Origin: Pseudomonas sp. Fl4BN1
GTDB taxonomy: Bacteria; Pseudomonadota; Gammaproteobacteria; Pseudomonadales; Pseudomonadaceae
NCBI RefSeq assembly: GCF_009908285.1
Contig: NZ_JAAARM010000019.1
Span: 1-64,000 of the forward strand
Direction: 5' to 3'
DNA: 64,000 bases
The notes under the pieces were generated by a model. That model did no database searches. It was given only the letters and a program-made list of their open reading frames with translations, and was not told where the DNA came from. A program made the translations under genes and the position numbers. Shown here in pieces: positions 44,932 through 53,976 of the stretch. How positions within the stretch are numbered: the stretch's first letter is position 1; each line of letters begins with the position of its first letter.

Positions 44932-45147
44932 TCAGGGCCGCATGAAGCTGTAGTCCTGATCGTCGTCGAGGTTTTCCGCGAGGAACTGCAACTCGTCCGC
45001 CAGGTCTTCAATACTGCGCACGCTCTTGCTCTGCTGCACCACCGCACTGAGCAGGGCGCGCAAGCTCAACCCTGGCTCGAACCCTTCCTGCTGGGCACCT
45101 TGCAGACTGTCACGCACTTCCTGCCGCGCCCACTGGTAGACACTCAT
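44932..45147 (-). CDS. Conserved hypothetical protein, 71 aa
   Basis: Small acidic helical protein (MSVYQWARQEVRDSLQG … ENLDDDQDYSFMRP). I do not recognise a family. Start at ATG 45147 is preferred because homologue-like sequence begins there; ten extra residues are open upstream. It lies at the end of a minus-strand unit with the permease and the exported protein. Confidence 0.65.
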   Translation of the reverse strand: MSVYQWARQEVRDSLQGAQQEGFEPGLSLRALLSAVVQQSKSVRSIEDLADELQFLAENLDDDQDYSFMRP

Positions 45148-45210
45148 GATCGCACTCCTGAGATTTTCGCCGAGCATGCAGCCCGGCCGAAACCTCGGGG
45201 TTGATATGGA

Positions 45211-45900
45211 TCAAGGGCGCGGTTCCTCGTCTTTCCAGGGCGCGGCCAGGTACCGGGTGCGATTGAAGGTTTCCAGCCATTCCGGGCAGAACACCACCAG
45301 GGCACTGATCACCATGCCGTTGATGAACGCCTCCGGAAAAATGATCAGCCATAGATAGCCGACGAAGTCTTCCAGCCACTCAGGCATGACGAAACGCTCG
45401 TCGAACCACAAGAGCCCAAGGCCACATAGCAGGCACAATAGCGCCGACAGTGCCGCGGCAAAGAACCCGGAACAGAAGATATACACAAAGGGATTACGCG
45501 GCTGGGCCCGCTCCACCAGCCAAGCACAAGCCTCGGTCACCGCCACCGGCAGCAGAATCAGCAGAACGCCATTGACCCCTAGCGCCGCCAGGTCCTGGCG
45601 GCCCAGAGCCAACAATCCGAGTTGCGCAATCAAACCTCCAACCATCGCCAGCGGCCAGTCCAGCAGCAAGGTCACCGCGGTCATGCCGATGAAGTGGTAG
45701 GACACTCCGGTATCGAAGTCCCGACGAACCAGCCACAGCAGGAACAAGGCGAATACCGTACCGAACAGCAGATGCTGACGACGACTGTCGGTGAACAACT
45801 CGACCCACGGCGCCCGCCACACCGCCCAGAGCAGCAGCGGCACATACAGCAGCCAACCGAAGATCAGGCTCTGCGACGACAGCAGTGCCGAACTGATCAT
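45211..45900 (-). CDS. CbiM-like energy-coupling-factor permease protein
   Basis: 229 aa, about six membrane helices. SYHFIGMTAVTLLLDWPLAMVGGLIAQLGL and FPEAFINGMVISALVVF match the pattern of ECF permeases of the CbiM type (metal transport). No ATPase or ECF-T gene is adjacent, so it may pair with components elsewhere or work alone. Its start overlaps the upstream gene by 4 bp. Confidence 0.75.
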   Translation of the reverse strand: MISSALLSSQSLIFGWLLYVPLLLWAVWRAPWVELFTDSRRQHLLFGTVFALFLLWLVRRDFDTGVSYHFIGMTAVTLLLDWPLAMVGGLIAQLGLLALGRQDLAALGVNGVLLILLPVAVTEACAWLVERAQPRNPFVYIFCSGFFAAALSALLCLLCGLGLLWFDERFVMPEWLEDFVGYLWLIIFPEAFINGMVISALVVFCPEWLETFNRTRYLAAPWKDEEPRP

Positions 45901-46364
45901 GGCTGGAGCCGCTCCAGGGCCTCAGCCAACTGCTCGGCGGTAGCGTATTCCTGCCGGCCAACCAGTTGGCCATCTTGCAGTTGCAACCACAGGACCTTGT
46001 CCTCGGCGCCTGGGTAACGCGGAACCACCCGGCCGTCCCGGTCGAGCATCACCCGATAGGGATAGTCACGCATGGCCGGTACCGCGAACATCTTGGCAAT
46101 CAGTGTCGGCATACGCTGGATATCCGCGACAAAGATGCCATGGCGCGCCTGCAGATAACCCTTGGGCTGGTCCTTGAGCGCCGCATTCACCACCTTGGCC
46201 GCGTCCATGCTACGCGCCACCAACAGGACCTTGGCCTGGCTATCGAGGCTGTAGGCCTGATCGTACTGATCGAGCAAGGTCCAGGGCGCCAGACGCTCGC
46301 CGATTTCAAGGGCCTGGGCCCATAACGGCAACAGGCCCAGCAACAGAATTGACCAGCGCTTCAC
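45897..46364 (-). CDS. Exported protein of unknown function
   Basis: 155 aa with a Sec signal (MKRWSILLLGLLPLWAQA). The mature part looks like a thioredoxin-fold relative (LAPWTLLDQYDQAYSLDSQAKVLLVARS), but lacks a CxxC motif. I start at GTG 46364, with AAGGAG 8 nt upstream. Probably cotranscribed with the CbiM-like permease; a role in metal handling is a guess. Confidence 0.7.
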   Translation of the reverse strand: MKRWSILLLGLLPLWAQALEIGERLAPWTLLDQYDQAYSLDSQAKVLLVARSMDAAKVVNAALKDQPKGYLQARHGIFVADIQRMPTLIAKMFAVPAMRDYPYRVMLDRDGRVVPRYPGAEDKVLWLQLQDGQLVGRQEYATAEQLAEALERLQP

Positions 46365-46520
46365 GGCACACTCCTTATTGATCGATTGCACGGCAAACAG
46401 TCTACACCGCCCCTGACCAGGCTCCAGCACGGTGCATAAGCACCTCAGAACAGCGCCTTCGGACGCTTTTTTCCAAGGCCCTGGTTTTTAAGGTCACATT
46501 TGGGCGCTAAGCTTGGGGAT

Positions 46521-47150
46521 ATGGATGACTCAGATTTTTTGCGCCTGCTTACCATCCAGGCCGAACAAGCCAACGCGTTCCTGTCCAATGCCCGCAAATG
46601 GGAGCGTGAGCGTTGGGTCTGCCAGCGCCTGCTGCAAGGCCTGAATATTCCCTACCGCAATGACGAGTTCACCGCCGCCGGGCAGGAGCCGCCGGATGTG
46701 CTGTTTCGCGAAGCCAGCTTCGAAGTGTTTTTCGTTCTAGACGAAGGCCGTCGGCTCAACGATGAATGGCGTGTTGAACTGCAACGCCGACGCAGTGCGT
46801 TTTCCCTGAGCCAGCTGGTACGCCGCGAAGCCAAGCCCAAGCGCATCCCGGCCAACGAATTACTGCTGCGCCTGGCGCCGACCTTGCGCAAGAAAGCCCA
46901 CAACTACCAGGAGCGTGGGATGAACCTCGGGGAGCTGGACATCATTGCCTTCGCTGCCCTGAAGCGCGAAGTGCTGGACCTGAACAGCCACTTCCCGCCG
47001 CCCACCGAATACCTGCGCCAGGGCTGGCGCTCGTTATCCCTGGTGGGGCCGACCTTCGCCCGGGTACTGTTCGCGCACCCGGATGCTCCGGAGTTTCTGC
47101 GCAATAACCTGGGGCGCAGCATCGTTTTCGACGTCGGCATCAGTTTGTAA
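46521..47150 (+). CDS. DUF1780 family protein
   Basis: 209 aa, soluble. N-terminal LTIQAEQANAFLSNARKWERERWVCQRLL, then PPDVLFREASFEVFFVLDEGRRLNDEW, with a D…E/VxF arrangement that suggests a restriction-endonuclease-like fold. Common in Pseudomonas, no known function. Start at ATG 46521 after TTGGGGAT. Followed by a gap of 190 bp with nothing recognisable. Confidence 0.8.
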   Translation: MDDSDFLRLLTIQAEQANAFLSNARKWERERWVCQRLLQGLNIPYRNDEFTAAGQEPPDVLFREASFEVFFVLDEGRRLNDEWRVELQRRRSAFSLSQLVRREAKPKRIPANELLLRLAPTLRKKAHNYQERGMNLGELDIIAFAALKREVLDLNSHFPPPTEYLRQGWRSLSLVGPTFARVLFAHPDAPEFLRNNLGRSIVFDVGISL

Positions 47151-47340
47151 AACCCGTCAATCAGCCTTGCGTGGGCATGGCGGAATTTGCTCGGCAATGG
47201 TAAAAAAGCGCACTTGCCAGCCGACACCGGAATCTCGCCCTCGGACCCCACGCGGCAGCGGCTATGCTCCGTTACAAGTGCGGATTACACCGCTCTGTAA
47301 CATTCCTTCGAGTTGCAACGTCTACCTGACGAGGCCTTTT

Positions 47341-47514
47341 ATGAGCAGCCGTCTGAACCCCGACGACCAACGCCATGTCGAAGAATACCTACAACTGCCC
47401 CAGCATCGAGTCGAGCGCCGGCCCTTCCGGCCGTGGATGCTCCTCGTGGTGGTCGTGGTGGTGACCGTCGCCCTGGGCCTGTTGAGCCGTTTCATCAGTT
47501 ACCTGACGCTATGA
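47341..47514 (+). CDS. Small membrane protein, DUF3094 family
   Basis: 57 aa (MSSRLNPDDQRHVEEYL … LLSRFISYLTL). Polar N-terminus then one membrane helix (RPWMLLVVVVVVTVALGLL). Function unknown. It lies 60 bp before the NADH dehydrogenase gene and may be cotranscribed. Confidence 0.8.
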   Translation: MSSRLNPDDQRHVEEYLQLPQHRVERRPFRPWMLLVVVVVVTVALGLLSRFISYLTL

Positions 47515-47574
47515 GCTGCATCGCGCTCGCTCGGTTGACTGCCCCGATTTCTTTTAGCCTTGCGAGATATCCCC

Positions 47575-48873
47575 ATGACTCATCGTATTGTCATCGTTGG
47601 CGGCGGCGCCGGCGGCCTGGAGTTGGCGACCCGCCTGGGTAAGACTCTGGGCAAGCGCGGCACCGCCAGCGTGATGCTGGTGGACGCCAACCTGACCCAC
47701 ATCTGGAAACCGCTGCTGCATGAAGTGGCCGCCGGTTCGCTGAACTCTTCCGAAGACGAACTCAATTATGTTGCCCAAGCAAAATGGAACCATTTCGAGT
47801 TCCAGCTGGGACGTATGAGCGGGCTCGATCGTCAGCAGAAAAAGATCCAGCTGGCTGCCACCTACGACGAAGAAAGCGTGGAGCTGTTGCCGGCCCGCGA
47901 GCTGGGCTACGACACCCTGGTGATCGCCGTAGGCAGCACTACAAACGACTTCGGCACCCAGGGCGCGGCCCAACATTGCCTGTTCCTCGACACCCGTAAA
48001 CAGGCCGAGCGTTTCCATCAGCAACTGCTCAACCACTACCTACGGGCCCACGCAGGGCAAACCGATGCAGTGGAACAGATCAGCGTGGCCATCGTCGGCG
48101 CGGGTGCCACCGGTGTGGAGCTGGCGGCGGAGTTGCACAACGCCGCGCACGAACTGGCCGCCTACGGCCTGGACCGGATTCAACCGGAAAACATGCACAT
48201 CACCCTGATCGAGGCTGGGCCACGGGTGTTGCCGGCCCTGCCCGAGCGCATCAGCGGACCGGTGCACAAAACCCTGGAGAAACTTGGGGTCAAGGTCCTG
48301 ACCAACGCCTCGGTCAGCGAAGTGACCGCCGACAGTCTCATCACTGCCGATGGCCAGACCATTGCCGCCAGCCTCAAGGTGTGGGCGGCGGGTATCCGTG
48401 CACCGGGCTTCCTCAAGGATATCGATGGCCTGGAGACCAACCGCATCAACCAACTCCAGGTACTGCCGACTCTGCAGACCACCCGCGACGAGAACATCTT
48501 CGCCTTCGGCGACTGCGCCGCCTGCCCGCAGCCGGGCAGCGACCGTAACGTGCCACCACGGGCACAGGCCGCGCATCAGCAGGCGTCGTTGCTGGCCAAG
48601 TCGTTGAAGCTGCGCATTGAAGGCAAGGACCTGCCGACCTACAAGTACACCGACTACGGCTCGCTGATCTCGCTGTCGCGCTTCTCGGCGGTAGGCAACC
48701 TGATGGGCAACCTGACCGGCAGCGTAATGCTGGAAGGCTGGCTCGCGCGGATGTTCTACATCTCGCTGTACCGCATGCACCAGATGGCGCTGTACGGCGT
48801 CTTCCGCACCGCGATGCTGATGCTTGGCAGCCGGATTGGACGAGGCACAGATCCACGCTTGAAGTTGCACTAA
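47575..48873 (+). CDS. ndh: Type II NADH dehydrogenase
   Basis: 432 aa; non-proton-pumping NADH:quinone oxidoreductase. FAD site GGGAGGLELATRLGK at the N-terminus and NADH site VAIVGAGATGVELAAEL near 170, then FAFGDCAACPQP. A C-terminal amphipathic part (SRFSAVGNLMGNLTGSVML) is expected to attach the enzyme to the membrane. Start at ATG 47575 (MTHRIVIV). Confidence 0.92.
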   Translation: MTHRIVIVGGGAGGLELATRLGKTLGKRGTASVMLVDANLTHIWKPLLHEVAAGSLNSSEDELNYVAQAKWNHFEFQLGRMSGLDRQQKKIQLAATYDEESVELLPARELGYDTLVIAVGSTTNDFGTQGAAQHCLFLDTRKQAERFHQQLLNHYLRAHAGQTDAVEQISVAIVGAGATGVELAAELHNAAHELAAYGLDRIQPENMHITLIEAGPRVLPALPERISGPVHKTLEKLGVKVLTNASVSEVTADSLITADGQTIAASLKVWAAGIRAPGFLKDIDGLETNRINQLQVLPTLQTTRDENIFAFGDCAACPQPGSDRNVPPRAQAAHQQASLLAKSLKLRIEGKDLPTYKYTDYGSLISLSRFSAVGNLMGNLTGSVMLEGWLARMFYISLYRMHQMALYGVFRTAMLMLGSRIGRGTDPRLKLH

Positions 48874-48884
48874 GCGCCTGAAAC

Positions 48885-48923
48885 CCCGCACGCCACACTA
48901 CGCAATGTAGTGGGACGTGCGGG
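48885..48923. terminator. Hairpin between ndh and the hydrolase gene
   Basis: CCCGCACG…CACTAC, then GTAGTG…CGTGCGGG: a long imperfect stem between two convergent genes; probably a bidirectional terminator though without a T-run. Confidence 0.6.
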
Positions 48924-48946
48924 TCGCTGATCCAGTGGTTGCTCGC

Positions 48947-49849
48947 TTACAAGCACTCATCCAGAAAGCTCACCACGGTCCCCATGCAAGCGACTCGCTC
49001 CTCGACATGGGGCATGTGGCTGGAGCTTTCGAACAAGGCCCAGCGGATGTCTGGGATATTCTCCAGATAGGGCTTGACCACCGTTGGAGTGGCTTCGTCA
49101 TAGCGTCCGGAGATCAATAGGGTCGGTATCTGGATACGAGACAAACGCTCGACAACGCTCCAGTCCCGTAGATTACCCAGGAGTGGGAAGTCTTCAGCAC
49201 GCTGAGCCGCACCGCCCATCGCACTGTCGCAACGCCCTCTGGCAAACATCCGCACCACCTCTTCGGGCCATGGCCGGAGTCGACAGACGTGTCGCTCAAA
49301 ATACACTTGCGAAGCCTGCACAGATTCGGCGCTCTGGAGCGTCCCGGCCTGCTCGTGCCGGATCAACACCTGCCGAACCTCTTCCGGCAAAGCTTCGCGT
49401 AATCGAAGGGTTTCAGCCTCCCAGGTGCGCATATCGGCTGGAGCATTGGCAATGATCAAGGCCCGCAGGCCCGAGGGGGTCAATACTGCATGCTCGCTGG
49501 CCAGCACGCCTCCCCAGGAGTGCCCAAGCAGCGCGTAACCCTCACTGATGCGCAAGTGATCCAGCAGGTTGTCCAGTTCCTCCAGAAACAGCTCAACCGT
49601 CCAGAATGACGGATCCTTATCCACCAGGCGGGTGGAGAATCCACTACCGAGATGATCGAACTGAATGATCGCCCGCCCGCTTGCCGCCACATCCTTGAAG
49701 GCATCGACAGTATCGTAGGTGCAGCCCGGACCGCCGTGCAGGATCACCAGAGGCGTAAGACCATTTTGCAGATCTCCTGTCACTCGATACCAGGTCTTGT
49801 TGGCGCCGAAGGAGGCATAGCCTTCCTGTGGCGGTTTACTTGCATTCAT
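48947..49849 (-). CDS. Proline iminopeptidase-like alpha/beta hydrolase
   Basis: 300 aa. HGGPGCTYD forms the oxyanion hole, GHSWGGVLASE carries the nucleophile Ser, and a C-terminal SSSHMPHVEER the His; the pattern is that of prolyl aminopeptidases (Pip). It lies directly downstream of a LuxR solo on the same strand (94-bp gap), as pip genes do next to OryR, XccR and PipR, where the pip gene is the regulator's target. An ATGAC-N11-GTCAT dyad (49866–49886) lies just upstream. Real substrate unknown. Confidence 0.85.
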   Translation of the reverse strand: MNASKPPQEGYASFGANKTWYRVTGDLQNGLTPLVILHGGPGCTYDTVDAFKDVAASGRAIIQFDHLGSGFSTRLVDKDPSFWTVELFLEELDNLLDHLRISEGYALLGHSWGGVLASEHAVLTPSGLRALIIANAPADMRTWEAETLRLREALPEEVRQVLIRHEQAGTLQSAESVQASQVYFERHVCRLRPWPEEVVRMFARGRCDSAMGGAAQRAEDFPLLGNLRDWSVVERLSRIQIPTLLISGRYDEATPTVVKPYLENIPDIRWALFESSSHMPHVEERVACMGTVVSFLDECL

Positions 49850-49865
49850 TGCGCCTCACTCCCTG

Positions 49866-49886
49866 ATGACAATCACCCTGCGTCAT
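49866..49886. promoter_or_regulatory. Dyad upstream of the pip-like gene
   Basis: ATGAC ATCACC-type spacer GTCAT: two 5-bp half-sites separated by 11 bp, 17 bp before the gene. Could be a regulator site; weak evidence. Confidence 0.3.
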
Positions 49887-49943
49887 TCAATCTTCTGCCC
49901 CGCGCCCGGCATCACCGATACGACAGAGCGGGTTGTGCTCGCG

Positions 49944-50702
49944 TCAGTTATCCAGCAAGCGATAGTGAACCGCTCGAACCACGGCCTGAACCCGGTTTTT
50001 CGCACCCAACTTGTGCATCGCCGACGTCAGATGCAGATTGATCGTGGCCACCGAGCGCTTCAGTCGTTCAGCAATTTCGCTGGAGGTCATTCCCTCTGCT
50101 GCCCATTTCAGGCACTCGCGCTCACGCCTGGTCAGATGAACCGGATAACTGTGAGCACTTTTACTAAGTTGCGGATAGAGACGCTCCTGCAACACATGAG
50201 CGAGAAGCGTGAAGTGGGGCAGGACATGCTGCAGGTCGTGCAGCGCTACCTGGGTGTTGCCCGAACGCAAACCGGTCAGGCTGGCGAAGCCACCCCTGGG
50301 CAGGTGGATAGGGACGGTCACACCATGGGCCATCTGATGATGCTGCAGATAGCTCGATACTGGAGCGTGCTGCTGCCCCATGGCCTGACGCAAGACGGTT
50401 TCCGCCTCGGGTTTATACGACCAGATAAAGGGAGAAGTCCTGTCCAGCGCGACCTGCTGAACCGGATCGATATGGTAGTAGCCCTCATCGCACCAGAGCT
50501 CCAGCCAGTCCTTGGGGGTATTACAGACCATTGCACCGGGGATGATCAGCTCGCCTTCTTGGTCGAAGGGAACCGGGCTGTAGTCGTAAACCAAGGCATC
50601 GAAACCCAACTCGGAGGCCACTGTCATGGTCCCCGTCATCCGCTCGTGTAATGAGTTTCCAGACAAAATACGCGTGTTAACTTCCGCAAGTCTGCTCTGC
50701 AT
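49944..50702 (-). CDS. LuxR-family solo regulator with autoinducer-binding domain
   Basis: 252 aa. N-terminal ligand domain (about 15–165) and C-terminal GerE helix-turn-helix (LTRRERECLKWAAEGMTSSEIAERL, then VATINLHLTSAMHKLGAKNR). Aligning to TraR/LuxR by the IDPV motif, the Trp (TraR 57) is kept in KDW but Tyr61 is replaced by Trp (LELW). That change marks LuxR solos that answer plant compounds instead of acyl-homoserine lactones (OryR, XccR, PsoR, PipR). No luxI is in the window. Next to pip and divergent from creatinase. Confidence 0.9.
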   Translation of the reverse strand: MQSRLAEVNTRILSGNSLHERMTGTMTVASELGFDALVYDYSPVPFDQEGELIIPGAMVCNTPKDWLELWCDEGYYHIDPVQQVALDRTSPFIWSYKPEAETVLRQAMGQQHAPVSSYLQHHQMAHGVTVPIHLPRGGFASLTGLRSGNTQVALHDLQHVLPHFTLLAHVLQERLYPQLSKSAHSYPVHLTRRERECLKWAAEGMTSSEIAERLKRSVATINLHLTSAMHKLGAKNRVQAVVRAVHYRLLDN

Positions 50703-50729
50703 CCTTTCAGCTTCCTTACTGTTTGGGCC

Positions 50730-50918
50730 TTAACGCAGGCACCTAGGATGCCACGCCCGATAGCAACGAGCCAGGCAAAACCTATAAGAACTACCAGGTT
50801 GTGATTTGCAACTGGCTTCGGCCCTTAGCGCGTCCCTGATCCGTTCCAAGGCTTGCTGGTGCGTGCCGCTCGCCCGGATAACAGCGCTTGCGACCACCTC
50901 AAGGTCGGTACTGCGCAT
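50730..50918 (-). CDS. Possible small ORF between luxR and creatinase
   Basis: 62 codons, starts MRSTDLEVVASAVIRASGTH and has a protein-like helical first half (QQALERIRDALRAEA), but the second half looks random. A GAGG lies about 14 nt before the start. It overlaps the presumed creatinase promoter region. It may be the remnant of a longer gene; not recognised. Confidence 0.25.
   Translation of the reverse strand: MRSTDLEVVASAVIRASGTHQQALERIRDALRAEASCKSQPGSSYRFCLARCYRAWHPRCLR
50794..50815. promoter_or_regulatory. Lux-box-like dyad upstream of creatinase
   Basis: CCAGGTTGTGATTTG then CAACTGG: an imperfect inverted repeat of about 22 bp between the divergent luxR and creatinase genes. Size and place fit a LuxR-type operator, but the sequence is not a canonical lux box. 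Inference. Confidence 0.4.
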
Positions 50919-51009
50919 GCTCGCGCATCCTCTATCTGTTGCAATGCTGCTTCATGGCCCACCCAAATGTGGCGTCAAGCATCGTTCATTGCAGACAAGG
51001 ACCCGTGCC

Positions 51010-52218
51010 ATGCAGATGCCCCAGACCCTTCAGATCCGCAACGGTGAAAAATCCCCTTCAACCTTCTCGACGAAAGAATATGCCCGACGCCTGAACAGCT
51101 TGCGTGCCTACATGACACAGCATGAAATCGACGCGGTGCTGTTCACCTCGTATCACAACATCAACTACTACGCCGACTTCCTGTACTGCTCCTTTGGCCG
51201 CCAGTACGCTCTGGCAGTGACCCAGGCAGGTACGGTGCTGATCAGCGCCAATATCGACGGCGGCCAGCCTGGACGCCGGGCGGTCTGTGACGCGCAGGTG
51301 GTCTACACCGACTGGCAACGTGGCAACTTCTTCATTGCGGTCAAGCAAGCCCTGCCCCGGGTTGCACGGCTGGGGCTGGAGTTTGATCAACTGACCCTGC
51401 CCAATCACCTGGCCTTCACCGAACTCTATCCCCAGGCACAATTGCTGGACATCGCCGCGCCCTGCATGAGCATGCGCATGCTCAAATCCGCCGAGGAACA
51501 GACGCTGATCCGCCACGGCGCACGCATCGCCGATATTGGCGGAGCCGCCGCCATCGAAGCATTGCAGGATCAAGTACCGGAGTACGAAGTGGCACTGCAC
51601 GCCAGCCAGGCAATGGTGAGAGAGATCGCCAGAAGCTTTCCCGCCGCCGAGTTAATGGACACTTGGACCTGGTTTCAATCAGGGATCAACACCGATGGCG
51701 CCCATAATCCGGTGACTTCGCGACGGGTCAGCCCAGGAGAAATTCTCAGCCTCAACTGCTTCCCGATGATATCCGGCTATTACACCGCGCTGGAGCGCAC
51801 ACTGTTCCTTGGGCATTGCCCCGAGGCCCATCTACGGCTATGGGAAATCAACGTCCAGGTGCATGAGGCAGGCTTGCAGTTGATCAGGCCCGGGGCCCGC
51901 TGCAGTGACATCGCCCGGCAGTTGAACGAGATCTACCTGGAGCACGACCTGCTGCAATACCGCACGTTCGGCTATGGCCACTCATTCGGTATTCTCAACC
52001 ACTATTACGGGCGCGAGACCGGGCTGGAGTTTCGCGAAGACGTAGACACCATATTGGAACCAAACATGGTGGTATCCATGGAGCCGATGATCAGGTTGCC
52101 CGAGGGCATGCCCGGCGCCGGAGGATATCGCGAGCACGACATCCTGATCGTCAATCAACTGGGCGCGGAGAACATCACTCGGCTGCCTTATGGACCGCAG
52201 CACAACATTTTTGGTTGA
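51010..52218 (+). CDS. Creatinase (creatine amidinohydrolase)
   Basis: 402 aa of the M24 'pita-bread' fold; hydrolyses creatine to sarcosine and urea. It follows the P. putida creatinase closely: starts MQMPQTLQIRNG, contains YHNINYYADFLYCSFGR, and keeps His232 (NTDGAHNPVT), Glu262 (TALERTLFLG) and Glu358 (VVSMEPMI) at exactly the same numbers. Start at ATG 51010; the upstream in-frame region is not protein-like. No sarcosine oxidase, creatininase or urease is adjacent. Divergent from the LuxR solo, so possibly under its control. Confidence 0.93.
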   Translation: MQMPQTLQIRNGEKSPSTFSTKEYARRLNSLRAYMTQHEIDAVLFTSYHNINYYADFLYCSFGRQYALAVTQAGTVLISANIDGGQPGRRAVCDAQVVYTDWQRGNFFIAVKQALPRVARLGLEFDQLTLPNHLAFTELYPQAQLLDIAAPCMSMRMLKSAEEQTLIRHGARIADIGGAAAIEALQDQVPEYEVALHASQAMVREIARSFPAAELMDTWTWFQSGINTDGAHNPVTSRRVSPGEILSLNCFPMISGYYTALERTLFLGHCPEAHLRLWEINVQVHEAGLQLIRPGARCSDIARQLNEIYLEHDLLQYRTFGYGHSFGILNHYYGRETGLEFREDVDTILEPNMVVSMEPMIRLPEGMPGAGGYREHDILIVNQLGAENITRLPYGPQHNIFG

Positions 52219-53462
52219 AGCTCGTCATCGTGCCTGTGGGTCGAATACTCCGGCGAAGCCTCCCTGGGCCACTCACGAATAGTCCTTCACCCCAAGACCA
52301 GCCACTGCTCCCCCGGAGAGCTCGTTGCTGGCGAAAGGGCGTTCATCCACATTTCCAAGATTGGCCGGCTGCGAGTTTGCAGCGGACCGTGCCGGCCTTT
52401 TATGCGAGCGGGTCACGGTTGACATGAACCGCTAGAAGGTACTGGCCGGCCAAAGTGAAGTTGGCCTTAGAGAGCAGACTCAGGTCAAGGTTCTGCTAGC
52501 CCTTGAAATCCAGACTCTTCAGTTGCTCCAGCCAAACCCGCGACAGGCCACAAAGTGTGTGGTTACCCATACGCTCGACGGAGCCAAGAGGCAAACTTCC
52601 TTGCAAGCTTAAGAACACTCATCCATCTGCAATGACAAGTCCTGAACCTGATAGTCGCGTGATGCTTTCTCGAACCAAGCAAAGGACCACCACCGATAAG
52701 CGCCAACAAGTAACCAGCTCTATGCCAGAGGCGAATACTTCACTTCCAGTAGTAGGAAAATCGCTAAAGATCGCCTCACTACCAGCGTCCTTAATTTGAA
52801 TGCCAATATCCTGGATGATGCCTGGAAATGATCAGGAGTCGAGCACTCTCCCCCTTTCACAAACTGCAGAAAACGCACCGAATGACCACCGTAAAAACCG
52901 TTACTTGTTGGGGCTAGCGCATGTAGACAGCCTGATACTTGACGTTCAAGACGTACCGCACGGGCAACATCGGCAATTGCTCCGAGCATCTGGACCACAC
53001 ATTAGTGTCGATGGTCCTCTGCAGCCTCATCTGCACCGGAACTTGCGGACAAGCCAGAGTGAAGTTGGCAATAACATCGAGCCCGAAACGACTACCGCTG
53101 CTAGCGATTCGCCATAGCTTTTCGCGGGAACAGTGTTGCCCAAGCAGGCCGTGAAATACAGAAAACTGCTACCGTTGGACAGCTAATAGGGCGGCGAAGT
53201 GGTACCCAACGTGAGCAACCTGCAGTAACCACTGGCAATCGCCAGACTGGCGCCTTGAGCCCTATCCCGGGCTAGCCGCAAAAGATCCAGGTGAGAATAG
53301 CGGTCTTCAGCGCTGAAAAATAAAAACCGCCCAACTCGATGGGCAACTCCCTTCGAGTAGGCTTTCCACCATTTCTAGAGCACAGGCTTAAATAGAGTCA
53401 ACATCTACTATCTGGATCTTACAACTCCAGGAAACCAAACATTGAAGCGACAGCTTTAACCA
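52219..53462. other. Degenerate region without a credible gene
   Basis: More than 1.2 kb between creatinase and the AT-rich segment with only short, broken frames. On the minus strand there are short protein-like stretches broken by stops. Two of them share GCCAACTTCACT(T/C)TGGC, encoding ANFTLA, at 52465–52449 and 53069–53053. This suggests remnants of duplicated or related coding sequence, perhaps an envelope or fimbrial gene, but I cannot name it. Confidence 0.45.
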
Positions 53463-53930
53463 TTGAGTTTGTTTTTTCGCTCCCATGACCTGCCGCCGCC
53501 CATAAGCGTAGATGCCGCCACGAGCAATTATTATGGCAGCAACGTCTACTGGGAATATTCAAGCCACCGAGCACGACTTATATATTTACCTCTACTTACA
53601 TCATGCCAAAACCGACTTAAACTACAAACAAATAATATACAAAAAATACAGGCCAGACATTTACGTAGAAAACCTCCGAAGCACGTTCCATTACATTTTA
53701 GGAACCAAGCAAGAGCCACATCAGAAACTTCAAAAAACCATTAATTCGACCACAACATCAACAAGAAAAATCTTAATGATCAAGCCCCTTCAGAGACCCA
53801 CCCATGATGGGCCCTGAAGTCCAAAAAACCAGACAACTCGAAAACTGCCAGGCACCTGACCTGTCACTTATTTAGTTGCTCACAAACAGCAAGATTGGTG
53901 TATCACCCATTATCAAATAGAAAAACAGGC
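53463..53930. other. AT-rich segment, no recognised gene
   Basis: Base composition drops sharply against the GC-rich surroundings (runs such as ACTACAAACAAATAATATACAAAAAATACAGG-like sequence near 53620–53650). An open frame of 101 codons (53512–53817, +) has no Shine-Dalgarno of note and no known domain. An inverted repeat CTTCAG…CTGAAG with inner CCCAT/ATGGG lies near 53789–53817. Looks like foreign or decaying DNA. Confidence 0.5.
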
Positions 53931-53976
53931 ACAGAGCACCGCTCCCCTCTTAAGCAACTATTCAGCAGTACCAGCC

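Noticed and set aside
52720..52998. 92-codon minus-strand frame in the degenerate region
   Set aside because: Begins protein-like but has no ribosome-binding site, no domain, and neighbouring frames carry the matching sense; treated as remnant.
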